Below are positions 8,241-18,282 of a DNA stretch of 64,000 nucleotides, in pieces. Positions within the stretch are counted from its first letter, which is position 1, and each line of letters begins with the position of its first letter. The notes under the pieces are model-generated. The model did no database searches and had not been told where the DNA came from. It saw only the letters and a program-made list of their open reading frames with translations. The stretch is from Thalassovita aquimarina (GTDB lineage: Bacteria > Pseudomonadota > Alphaproteobacteria > Rhodobacterales > Rhodobacteraceae): the NCBI RefSeq assembly GCF_018219815.1, contig NZ_JADMKU010000004.1, forward strand, positions 124,001 to 188,000, written 5' to 3'. The position numbers and the translations under genes are program-made.

Positions 8241-9676
8241 CAGTTGGCCTTGCGGTCCAGCAAAGCGCCCGCCGCATCGAACAGTTCGACCTGCAGCGGC
8301 ATCTGCCCCAACGCGTGGGTGGCGCAGCTCAGGCAGGGGTCATAGGCGCGGATCGCCACCTCGACATGGTTCAGCATGCCTTCGGTGATCTGGCTCTGGC
8401 CCGAGATGTGTTTTTCCGCGACGTCCCGCACGGCCCGGTTCAGCCCCTCGTTATTGTGGGTCGTCGACACGATCAGGTTGCAATAGGTCACCTGATCGTT
8501 CTCATCGACCTGGTAATGGTGGATCAGGTTGCCGCGCGGCGCCTCTAACACGCCGATGCCTTCCTGCCGCCTCTCGCCGGTGCCGCGCAGGTCGGTGCCC
8601 TGCAAGTCGGGATCGTGTAGCAGGTCGCGGATCTTTTCGATGCAATGCAGCACCTCGATCATCCGCGCCCAGTGATTGGCCAGAACGGCATGCTGCGGCA
8701 ATCCGTGGTTGGTTTCCATCAATTCGGTGCGCGCTGCGTCGGCCTGGGGGGTGTCGATGAAGCTGGCGGTGTTCATCCGCGCCAAAGGCCCGACACGATA
8801 CCATCCCTCCTCCGGCCCGAGGGCCTTGAAGAACGGGAATTTCATGTAGGACCACGACCGCACATCCTCGACCAGCGCCTCGTGATAGCGGCGCGTATCG
8901 AGCTGGTCGAAGATCATGTCGCCATCGGCGGACAAGGCGCGCAAATTGCCATCGTAGAGGTCCAGCGCCCCATCGCCACCGCGCACCAGCGACAGGTAAT
9001 GCGAAGGGAAGGCGGCGAAGCCGCGTACCATCTCGGCATTGTCCAGCGTGTAGTTCCGCGCCAGCGCCAGCGCGTCCTGTGCCCATGTTTCCATGTCCGT
9101 GAGCTGCGCCAGCAGCGCATCACGGGTTTCAATCGACAGGTTCTTGTTGATGCCGCCGGGAATGGCGCCGGTGCCGTGGATTTTCTTGCCCGCCGTGGCC
9201 TCGATGATGTCCTGTCCGAACTTGCGCATCATGATGGCCCGGCGGCCCAGTTCGGGCTGATCCTTCAGAACCTCGAAGATATTGCGTTTTTCCGCTGGCG
9301 CTCCGAAACCGAACAGCAAATCGGGCGCGGCGAGGTGGAAGAAATGCAGAACGTGGCTTTGCATCACCTGGCCGTAATGCATCAGCCGGCGCATTTTTTC
9401 CGCCGTCGGCGGCAATTGATCGACGCCGCAGATCATGTCCATCGCCTTGGCCGCCGCCAAATGATGGCTGACCGGGCAGATACCGCAAAGCCGCTGCACG
9501 ATCACCGGCACTTCCCACAGCAGGCGGCCGCGGATGAAACGTTCAAACCCGCGGAATTCGACGATATGCAACCGCGCCTCGTCGACCTGCCCCTCGGCAT
9601 CGAGGTGAATGGTCACCTTGCCGTGGCCCTCGACCCGGGTCAGTGGCGAGATTTCGATCAGTCTGGGTTCCGTCAT
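8240..9676 (-). CDS. hoxH: HoxH, large subunit of NAD-linked [NiFe] hydrogenase
   Basis: Catalytic subunit (478 residues) of a cytoplasmic bidirectional group 3d hydrogenase that couples H2 and NAD+/NADH. The active-site ligands are present: RLCGICPVSHH (C64, C67) at the N-terminal side and DPCLSCATH (C448, C451) near the C terminus. A 24-residue tail after H454 is the extension removed by HoxW, and hoxW is the next gene. All four cysteines that hold the Ni-Fe centre are intact, so the enzyme is predicted to be active. A 153-base gap with two hairpins separates it from hoxY, unlike the overlapping junctions elsewhere in the operon. Confidence 0.95.
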   Translation of the reverse strand: MTEPRLIEISPLTRVEGHGKVTIHLDAEGQVDEARLHIVEFRGFERFIRGRLLWEVPVIVQRLCGICPVSHHLAAAKAMDMICGVDQLPPTAEKMRRLMHYGQVMQSHVLHFFHLAAPDLLFGFGAPAEKRNIFEVLKDQPELGRRAIMMRKFGQDIIEATAGKKIHGTGAIPGGINKNLSIETRDALLAQLTDMETWAQDALALARNYTLDNAEMVRGFAAFPSHYLSLVRGGDGALDLYDGNLRALSADGDMIFDQLDTRRYHEALVEDVRSWSYMKFPFFKALGPEEGWYRVGPLARMNTASFIDTPQADAARTELMETNHGLPQHAVLANHWARMIEVLHCIEKIRDLLHDPDLQGTDLRGTGERRQEGIGVLEAPRGNLIHHYQVDENDQVTYCNLIVSTTHNNEGLNRAVRDVAEKHISGQSQITEGMLNHVEVAIRAYDPCLSCATHALGQMPLQVELFDAAGALLDRKAN

Positions 9677-9708
9677 GGATTCAGCCCCCCGTGCGAAGGA
9701 AAGTCCCC

Positions 9709-9757
9709 GCCCGGCTTCAGGCCGGGCAGCCCCCGACAGCCCCCATGGGCGGGGGCT
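9709..9757 (-). other. Two GC-rich hairpins in the hoxY-hoxH gap
   Basis: GCCCGGC (9709-9715) pairs with GCCGGGC (9721-9727) around 5 bases, and AGCCCCC (9738-9744) pairs with GGGGGCT (9751-9757) around 6 bases. Neither is followed by a T run on the minus strand, so they are more likely mRNA processing or stability elements than full terminators. Confidence 0.6.
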
Positions 9758-9829
9758 TCACCCCCACCCGCGACCGGGGTCTGCCCTTCGCTCTGCAACG
9801 CGACGATATTTGTTTCCTGCTGCATCGCC

Positions 9830-10399
9830 CTAATCAAACCTGATCTGTTCCCGTTCGAACCCGCTGAACTTGCCCGCCAGCAGCCCCGCAAGGGTTTCAT
9901 AGATGATGTCACCCGACGGCGCACAGCCGGGGATATTGTAATCGATCTCGACCACCTCGGAACAGGGATAGACCTCGTCCAGCAACAGCGGCAGCGCCGG
10001 GTCGTTGGGCACCTGATGGGTGGTGTTGCGGATGTAGCGTCCGGTGATGTAGGCCTCTTCCAGGCATTCGCGCAGCGGCGCGTCGGAATGCATGATGGCG
10101 TTGCGCATCGCCGGCAACCCGCCCATGATCGCGCATTGCCCGATGGCGATCAGAACATCGCAGTTGCGCCGGAAATCGCGCAGCACATGGACGTTTTCCT
10201 CGTTGCAGCAGCCGCCCTCGATGATGCCGATATCGCAGCGCCGGGTGAACTGCTTGATATCGGTCAGCGGCGATCGGTCGACCTCCACGAGCTTCATCAG
10301 TTCGATCAGCCGTTCATCGATATCTAAGATCGCCATGTGGCAGCCGAAACAGCCCGCGAGCGAGGCGGTGGCGATCCGGGCCTTGCGCAGCTCAGTCAC
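9830..10399 (-). CDS. hoxY: HoxY, small subunit of NAD-linked [NiFe] hydrogenase
   Basis: A 189-residue small subunit that carries the proximal [4Fe-4S] cluster and relays electrons from HoxH to HoxU. It begins with the family motif GCFGCHMAILD (C17, C20) and also has GGCCNEEN and IGQCAIMGG, giving the expected cluster cysteines. It lacks the long signal and the extra cluster domain of membrane-bound hydrogenase small subunits, as usual for group 3d. Its start overlaps the end of hoxU by 8 bases. Confidence 0.94.
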   Translation of the reverse strand: MTELRKARIATASLAGCFGCHMAILDIDERLIELMKLVEVDRSPLTDIKQFTRRCDIGIIEGGCCNEENVHVLRDFRRNCDVLIAIGQCAIMGGLPAMRNAIMHSDAPLRECLEEAYITGRYIRNTTHQVPNDPALPLLLDEVYPCSEVVEIDYNIPGCAPSGDIIYETLAGLLAGKFSGFEREQIRFD

Positions 10400-11105
10400 G
10401 TTTCTTCCCCTCGATTTTGTGGCCGATCAGGCTCTTGTCGAATTCGCGTTCACCGATCGGGATCGAAAATCCTTCGCCCTTGCGGATGATGCACCCCACG
10501 GGACAGACCTCTTTCGAGATGGCGAAATCGGTGACCTCGGCATCGGTATCGGACAGGTCCGCCCCGTTCACCGCGACGCGGCGGTTGATGCCGCGACCGA
10601 CATAGCCGAACACGCCCTTGCCATCGATTTCCTGGCTGGCGCGGATACAGCGGCCGCAGGTGATGCAGCGGTTGGTATCGAGCGCGATATCGGGATGGCT
10701 GGCATCCAGCGCCCGGCACGGATCGAGATAGGGAAACTTGGTCGGCTGCGTCATGTCGAGCCGGTAGGCCATCGCCTGCAATTCGCAATTGCCGGACGCT
10801 TCGCAGATAGGGCACAGGTGGTTGCCCTCGTGAAACAGCATCTCGACCAGATCGCGGCGCAGCTTGGTGATATGCGGCGTTTCGTTTTCCACCGCCTGCC
10901 CCGCCTGCGCGGGCTGGGTGCAGGCGGCCACGCTGCGCCCGCCCGCCTTGACAGTGCAGACCCGGCACGATCCCTGATGGCGCAGCCCTTCGTGATCGCA
11001 CAGCCGCGGGATATAGATGCCCGCCGCGTCGGCGGCTTCCATGATGGTCTGGCCGTCCTTCGCCGCGACCTCGACCCCGTCGATGGTGAAGGTGAACCCG
11101 GTCAT
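10392..11105 (-). CDS. hoxU: HoxU, diaphorase iron-sulphur subunit
   Basis: A 237-residue electron-transfer subunit homologous to the N-terminal part of NuoG. It links the HoxF flavin to HoxY. Visible cluster sites are a plant-type [2Fe-2S] site (C36, C47, C50, C62), a His-Cys site (HEGNHLCPICEASGNCEL) and a ferredoxin-like [4Fe-4S] part (RCITCGRCIRA and VCPVGC). The start overlaps the hoxF stop by ATGA and the end overlaps hoxY, so it is translated as part of the hox operon. Confidence 0.94.
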   Translation of the reverse strand: MTGFTFTIDGVEVAAKDGQTIMEAADAAGIYIPRLCDHEGLRHQGSCRVCTVKAGGRSVAACTQPAQAGQAVENETPHITKLRRDLVEMLFHEGNHLCPICEASGNCELQAMAYRLDMTQPTKFPYLDPCRALDASHPDIALDTNRCITCGRCIRASQEIDGKGVFGYVGRGINRRVAVNGADLSDTDAEVTDFAISKEVCPVGCIIRKGEGFSIPIGEREFDKSLIGHKIEGKKRD

Positions 11106-12952
11106 TTGCTGAAATCCTCGTCGAATATGGTCGACCGGCGCTTGGCCAGGTGGCGGGCGCTGTCGATGGCCGATTGGATGTCGAAACTGGCGCGGATGCG
11201 ATCCTTGGACGGCTTCACCGTCGCGGCATATATCAGCGGGAAATTTTCCAGCGTCGTCAGGATCGGGTTGGGCGACGTCGTGCCCAGCCCGCAGCGGCTG
11301 GTTTCGATGATGGTGCCGGAAAGGTCCTTTAGGTAATCGATATCTTCGGGGTTGGCCAAACCGTCGCGGAACTTGCCGATGGCTTTTTGCAGGAACACGT
11401 TGCCGACCCGGCAGGGAGTGCAGTAGCCGCAGCTTTCGTGCACGAAAAACGACATGTAGTATTCGACGATTTCCAGGATATTACGGCTGCCGTTGAAGAT
11501 CACCACCGCGCCGGCCGTGGACAGGTCATCGAAGCTGAGTGTTCGGTCGAACTGGTCGCGCGCGATCATCGTGCCCGAGGCCCCGCCGACCGCCACGGCG
11601 GCCGCATCCTCGCCCCCCGCCATCGCCAACAGGTCCCGCACCGACAGGCCGTAAGGCAATTCGTAGATGCCGGGGTTCAGGCAATCGCCCGACACGCTGA
11701 ACAGCTTGGTGCCATGGCTGCCCTCGTGGCCCATGTCGAAGAACCACTGCGCGCCCTTGTCCAGGATGCGGGCGGCGTGGCAAAAGGTTTCGACATTGTT
11801 CACCACGGTCGGCAGACCCAGGTAGCCCTGCGTCACCGGGAAGGGCGGCCGCGTCTTGGGTTCGCCCGGCAATCCTTCGCAGGACGAAATCAGCGCCCCT
11901 TCCTCGCCGCAGATATAGGCCCCCGCGCCCAGTTGCAGCCGGATGTCGAAATCGAACTCCGCCCCCCCGATCCCCTGCCCCAGCAGGCCCCGGTCGCGCC
12001 GGTCCTGCAGGACCTCCTCGATCAGTTCGCGCAGATAGACATATTCGCCGCGCAGATAGAGGATGCCATCGGTTGCGCCGACGGCACGGGCAGCAATGGT
12101 CATGCCCTCGATCAGCAGGTGCGGGCGTTCGGTCAGCAGCACGCGGTCCTTGAAGGTCCCCGGTTCGCCCTCGTCGGCGTTGCAGATGATGACGCGGCGC
12201 TCGGCCTCCGCCGCGGCGGCAAAGCGCCATTTGCGGCCCGTGGCGAATCCCGCGCCGCCGCAGCCGCGCAGACCGCTGGCCTCGATCTCCTCGATGATCC
12301 GGCCGGGCGTCATGTCGAGCGCCCTTTGCAGCCCGGCCCCGTCCGGCACCGGGCACAGCAGCGACGCCCCGGCATGGCGGATATTGTTTTTCACCTGGCG
12401 CGTGGCGCGGTCATGCGGGGACAGATCGTCGAATTCATGCGAAATCAGGTCTTCGGGGCGCTGCCCCCCGCGCAGCGCCGCGGCGACCTCGGCCACCCGG
12501 TCCGGCGTCAGCTGGGTCAGAACGATGTCGTTGACCATCGCCGCCGGAGCCTGATCGCACAGGCCGATACAGGGGGTGTATTCCAGCGACACCGCCCCGT
12601 CGGCGGAGGTTTCGCCGACCTTGATGCCAAGCGCCGCCTCGAACGCTGCCGCGACCGCGGGCATTCCCGCGAAGCGGTCGATGATATCGTCGCAGAGCCG
12701 GATCGTGATCCGCCCCTTCGGCACCTGCGACAGGAAGGCATAGAAGCTCACCACCCCTTCGACCGCGATCCGGCTTAGCCCGGCGCGATCGGCGATCAGC
12801 TGCATCACAGGAGGGGAAATCCAGCGCAAATCGTCCTGCACCGCGCGCAGGATGTCCATCATCCGGTGCGGATCGTCACCAACATCGGCACAGATCGCCG
12901 CGATCCGCTCGGCATCCTCGCGCCGCAATTCCCGGTCTGTTGCTGCATCCAT
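11102..12952 (-). CDS. hoxF: HoxF, NADH-binding diaphorase subunit with HoxE-like N-terminal domain
   Basis: A 616-residue flavoprotein that exchanges electrons with NAD+/NADH. The first 170 or so residues are HoxE/NuoE-like, followed by the NuoF-like part: FMN/NAD motif GLRGCGGAGFATGRKW, YICGEEGALISS, and the [4Fe-4S] ligands ESCGYCTPCRVG with a later Cys in SRCGLG. In the HoxE-like part the second Cys pair (PCIGLC) is kept, but the first C-x4-C pair has only one Cys (RLCDDIID). That [2Fe-2S] site therefore looks incomplete. I chose ATG 12952, preceded by GAAGGGA; an upstream in-frame start at 13054 would add a 34-residue tail with no family similarity. Confidence 0.93.
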   Translation of the reverse strand: MDAATDRELRREDAERIAAICADVGDDPHRMMDILRAVQDDLRWISPPVMQLIADRAGLSRIAVEGVVSFYAFLSQVPKGRITIRLCDDIIDRFAGMPAVAAAFEAALGIKVGETSADGAVSLEYTPCIGLCDQAPAAMVNDIVLTQLTPDRVAEVAAALRGGQRPEDLISHEFDDLSPHDRATRQVKNNIRHAGASLLCPVPDGAGLQRALDMTPGRIIEEIEASGLRGCGGAGFATGRKWRFAAAAEAERRVIICNADEGEPGTFKDRVLLTERPHLLIEGMTIAARAVGATDGILYLRGEYVYLRELIEEVLQDRRDRGLLGQGIGGAEFDFDIRLQLGAGAYICGEEGALISSCEGLPGEPKTRPPFPVTQGYLGLPTVVNNVETFCHAARILDKGAQWFFDMGHEGSHGTKLFSVSGDCLNPGIYELPYGLSVRDLLAMAGGEDAAAVAVGGASGTMIARDQFDRTLSFDDLSTAGAVVIFNGSRNILEIVEYYMSFFVHESCGYCTPCRVGNVFLQKAIGKFRDGLANPEDIDYLKDLSGTIIETSRCGLGTTSPNPILTTLENFPLIYAATVKPSKDRIRASFDIQSAIDSARHLAKRRSTIFDEDFSK

Positions 12953-13082
12953 GGTCGGGTCCCTTCGGTTCCGGCAACCGGTCAACTCGACACCAGCGGA
13001 ACACATTATCGGTCCTATGGAAAGCCGTGCCGTATCAGTTTGGCGAACCGCCACCCAATCGTTCCGGCTTTTCCGGCCCTGT

Positions 13083-13328
13083 TCAGCCCAGCCGCTCGGC
13101 CAGATAGACCACCGCCTTGTTCAGCGTTTCGATCCTGCGGTAATCCTCTTCCGGGATATTGACGCCCAAGCGTTCGTGTAGCGCCGTCACTAGGTTCAGG
13201 ATATCCATCGAATCGAGCTCCAGATCATCCTGCAACTGGTCATCCCCCCCGACATCCGCCGCATCGATATCGGGCGCGACCGAGGTCAGTTCTTTCAGGA
13301 ATGCGGCCTTGATGTCGTCTTTGGTCAT
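13083..13328 (-). CDS. Acyl carrier protein (free-standing, beside the E2 gene)
   Basis: An 81-residue acidic four-helix carrier protein. The phosphopantetheine attachment motif is LELDSMDIL with S40. It is not the housekeeping AcpP of fatty acid synthesis, whose gene normally sits with fabD/fabG/fabF; this one lies between a dehydrogenase E2 gene and hoxF. The start ATG overlaps the E2 stop (ATGA), so it is made together with the E2. It may carry an acyl group delivered by the E2 or by the AMP-ligase encoded upstream. That partnership is inferred from position only. Confidence 0.88.
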   Translation of the reverse strand: MTKDDIKAAFLKELTSVAPDIDAADVGGDDQLQDDLELDSMDILNLVTALHERLGVNIPEEDYRRIETLNKAVVYLAERLG

Positions 13329-14482
13329 AAATCCTCCGGGTTTTGCAGCAGCGTGTCTATTTCTTTCAGGAATTTTGCCCCGCGCCGACCGTCGCTGACG
13401 CGGTGATCCGCGGCAAGGGTGACGTGGACGCACATACGCGCCGTCACCGCGCCATCCACCACGCGTGGCGCAGGGCGCGGTGTGCCGAAAGCGACGATGG
13501 CCACCTGCGGCGGATAGATCACGGCGGTCATGCCATCGACACCGTTTTCGCCGAGGCTGGATATGGTGATGGTGCCGTCGGTCATTTCCGACCCCCTGAG
13601 CCGCCCCGACCGCGCCCGCGCCACCAGATCGCGCATCGACGCCATCAGCTGATCGAGCGGCTGGGAAGCCGCATCCATGATCGCCGGCGCGATCAGCCCG
13701 CCGCCGCGCAGAGCCACGGCGACGCCCGCATTGACGGGTTTCGACGGCTGGAAGGCACCATCCACATATTGCCCGTTCATCCCCTTCACGTTCGCGGCGG
13801 CCAGCGCCGTCGCCTTGACGAAAAGCGTACCCATCAGGATGCGATCGCCAGGCGCGCAATCGGCGTTGCGGGCGCGCAGCCAGTCATCGGCCGCCTGCAG
13901 GTCGATTTCGTGTTCGAGGTAGTAATGCGGGATTTCGTGCTTGGACCGGGTCATCGCCGCCGCGATGGCCGCGCGCATGGCGTCCATGTCCAGCCCCTGC
14001 TTGGCCGGCTTGCGCCTGCCCTTGCCCGCGCTTTCCACATCGGCCAGCACGATGGCCCCACCCGGGCCGCTGCCGGTCACTCCCGACAGATCAACCCCGA
14101 GCTCCGCCGCCCGCGCCCTTGCAGCGGGCGAGGCCGGGGTTTCACCGGCTTCCGCCGCCACCGGCGGCGGCGCAGGTATGGGTTTCACCAGTTGAGCTGC
14201 CGGCACGGATTCGGGTTCCGGCGCCATTGCGGGCGCGGCCGCCTCGCCATCGCCACGGATCACCGCCAGCGGCGCGCCGACCGGCAGGGAGGTGCCCAGC
14301 GCGGCGTCGATCCTGTCCACCACGCCGTCTTCGAAAATCTCGATCTCGATCGCGCCCTTCTGGGTTTCGACCACCGCCACCACGTCGCCACGCTTGACCG
14401 TATCGCCCGGGCCCACCAGCCATTCGACCAGCTTGCCTTCCTCCATGTCGGCGCCGAGCGAGGGCATCTTGAACACGCCCAT
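13325..14482 (-). CDS. Dihydrolipoamide acyltransferase (E2) of a 2-oxoacid dehydrogenase-like complex
   Basis: A 385-residue E2 with three parts: an N-terminal lipoyl domain (lysine K42 in [10 protein letters not shown]), an E1/E3-binding domain around [20 protein letters not shown], and a C-terminal catalytic domain with the active-site HRVSDG (H360, D364). The linkers are Ala/Pro-rich. It transfers the acyl group from E1 to CoA. The E1 gene is 3 bases upstream, while no lipoamide dehydrogenase (E3) gene is in the cluster, so E3 must come from elsewhere. Pyruvate or acetoin are the likeliest substrates, but a branched-chain oxoacid cannot be excluded. Confidence 0.9.
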   Translation of the reverse strand: MGVFKMPSLGADMEEGKLVEWLVGPGDTVKRGDVVAVVETQKGAIEIEIFEDGVVDRIDAALGTSLPVGAPLAVIRGDGEAAAPAMAPEPESVPAAQLVKPIPAPPPVAAEAGETPASPAARARAAELGVDLSGVTGSGPGGAIVLADVESAGKGRRKPAKQGLDMDAMRAAIAAAMTRSKHEIPHYYLEHEIDLQAADDWLRARNADCAPGDRILMGTLFVKATALAAANVKGMNGQYVDGAFQPSKPVNAGVAVALRGGGLIAPAIMDAASQPLDQLMASMRDLVARARSGRLRGSEMTDGTITISSLGENGVDGMTAVIYPPQVAIVAFGTPRPAPRVVDGAVTARMCVHVTLAADHRVSDGRRGAKFLKEIDTLLQNPEDL

Positions 14483-14485
14483 GGC

Positions 14486-16479
14486 TCACCCCTTCCCAAG
14501 CGCGGCTTTGGCGGCGGCGACGATGGCGGGCACCTGCGGGATCGACGCGTCTTCCAGATGCTTCGGATAAGGGATCGGCACCTCCGCCGAACACACCCGC
14601 CCCACCGGTGCATCCATCCGCCAGAACGCCTGTTCGTGGATGCGCGCGGCGATTTCCGCCGAAAGCGATCCCGACCTCCAGCCCTCGTCCACGATCACGG
14701 CCCGCCGGGTGCGCGCGACCGAGGCCATGATGGTCGCGTCGTCCAGGGGCCGCAGCACCCGCAGGTCGATCACCTCGGCCTCGATGCCATCCTTGGCCAG
14801 CTCCTCCGCCGCCTCCAATGTCTTATGGAGCGATCCGCCATAGGTGATCAGGCTCACATCCTTGCCCGGCCGTCGCACCGCCGCCTTGTCGATATCGACG
14901 GGCCCGGCATTGCTGTCGATTTCCCCGGTCCGGTTATAGAGCATCACGTTCTCGAAGATCAGCACCGGATCGGGGTCCGAGAGCGCGGTCCAGAGCATGC
15001 CGCGCGCATCCTCCAAGGTCGCGGGCGTCAGCACCCGCAAGCCCGGAATATGCGCGTACCAGCCTTCCAGCGAATGCGAATGCTGCGCCGCCAGTTGCTT
15101 GCCTGCGCCGGTGGCCATGCGGATCACCAGCGGAACGCCGAATTGACCGCCCGACATGTGCCGGATGGTGGCGGCGGTATTCATGATCTGGTCCAGCGCC
15201 AGCAGGCTGAAATTCACCGTCATCAGTTCCACGATGGGCCGCATCCCCATCGCCGCCGCGCCGATGCCGAATCCGGTGAAGCCCGATTCCGACAGCGGCG
15301 TGTCGCGGATCCGGTCCTCGCCGAATTCCGCCATCAACCCCTTGGACACCGCATAGCAGCCGCCATAGGCGCCCACGTCTTCGCCCATCAGGAACACGTT
15401 CCCGTCGCGGGTCATCGCGTCGCGGATGCCCTGCTTGACCGCCTCGCGATAGGTCATCTCGACCGTCTCGCCCGAAGGCTTTGCGGGCGTGGGCGGTTCG
15501 GGCCTTTCCTCCGCCGTCACATGGCGGGTCAGGTCCTCCAGCGGTTCCCAGCCAGATTTTTCCGCGAATTCCACCGCCTCGGCGATTTCCGCGTCGATCC
15601 GCGCCTCCAGATCGGCCACGTCCTTGTCGTGGATCAGCCCGGCGCCCAACGCCCAGGACTGGAACCGCACGATCGGCCCGCGCGTGCGCCAGTCCTCGAC
15701 CTCGGCCTTGTCGCGGTAAAGCTGGGCGTCGAACATCGAATGGGCGCGGAACCGGTAGGTGCGGCATTCCAGGAAATAGGGCCGCGCGGTTTCGCGGATC
15801 GCCGCCAGGGCCCGGCGCGCCGCCGCCTCGACCGCGACTACGTCGTTGCCGTCGACCACCTCGGAGGGGATGCCGTAACTGGCAGCCTTCTGATGGATGT
15901 CGGTTTGCGATTCCGACCGGGCCAGCGCGGTCCCCATCGCATACCCGTTGTTTTCGCAGACGAAAAGCGCCGGCACATGCCACAGCTGCGCCAGGTTCAT
16001 GGTTTCGTGAAACTCGCCCTCGGCCACCGCGCCTTCGCCAAAGAAACAGGCGGTGACCGAGCCGGTATCCTGCATCCCGTCGCCCAAAGCCAGCCCGCCC
16101 GCCAGGGGCAGCCCGCCGCCGACGATGGCATTGCCGCCATAGAAATTCCGTTCTGCGTCGAACAGGTGCATCGACCCGCCGCGGCCGCCGGAAACGCCGG
16201 TTGCCTTGCCGTACATTTCGGCCATCACCGTGTTCATCGGCACGCCCCGGATCAGCGCGTGACCGTGTTCGCGGTAGGTTGCGACGATGCGATCCTGCGG
16301 CGCCAAATGCGGGATGACGCCCGCCGCGATCGCTTCCTCGCCGTCATAGAGATGCAGGAAGCCGCGGATTTTTTCCTGCGTGTAAAGCTCGGCGCATTTG
16401 TCTTCGAACTTGCGGACGCGCATCATCTTGCCCAGCAGGTCGAGAACGTGATCGCGCGACAGGCGGATCTTGGCATCGG

Positions 16480-16483
<4 letters not shown>
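14486..16483 (-). CDS. Thiamine-diphosphate dehydrogenase E1, alpha and beta subunits fused
   Basis: A 665-residue fusion of the two E1 subunits that are usually separate genes. The alpha half carries the ThDP motif [23 protein letters not shown] cut into the typical GDG-to-NN region (here GEG ... ENNGYAMGT). The beta half starts around residue 345 ([15 protein letters not shown]) and has GEDVGAYGG and the C-terminal transketolase domain. It decarboxylates a 2-oxoacid (pyruvate likely) or cleaves acetoin, and passes the acyl unit to the lipoyl E2. Its ATG overlaps the stop of the upstream ligase gene (ATGA). Substrate choice cannot be settled by eye. Confidence 0.88.
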
Positions 16484-18228
<1,745 letters not shown>

Positions 18229-18282
18229 CCACATATCCTCCCGACCTCACGGTAGGCGCGTTCCCGACAGCGCGACCATGAT

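Noticed and set aside
12953-13082. A sigma-54 type promoter (GGCAC... ) before hoxF
   Set aside because: The -12 element reads TCC instead of TTGC and the spacing does not fit.
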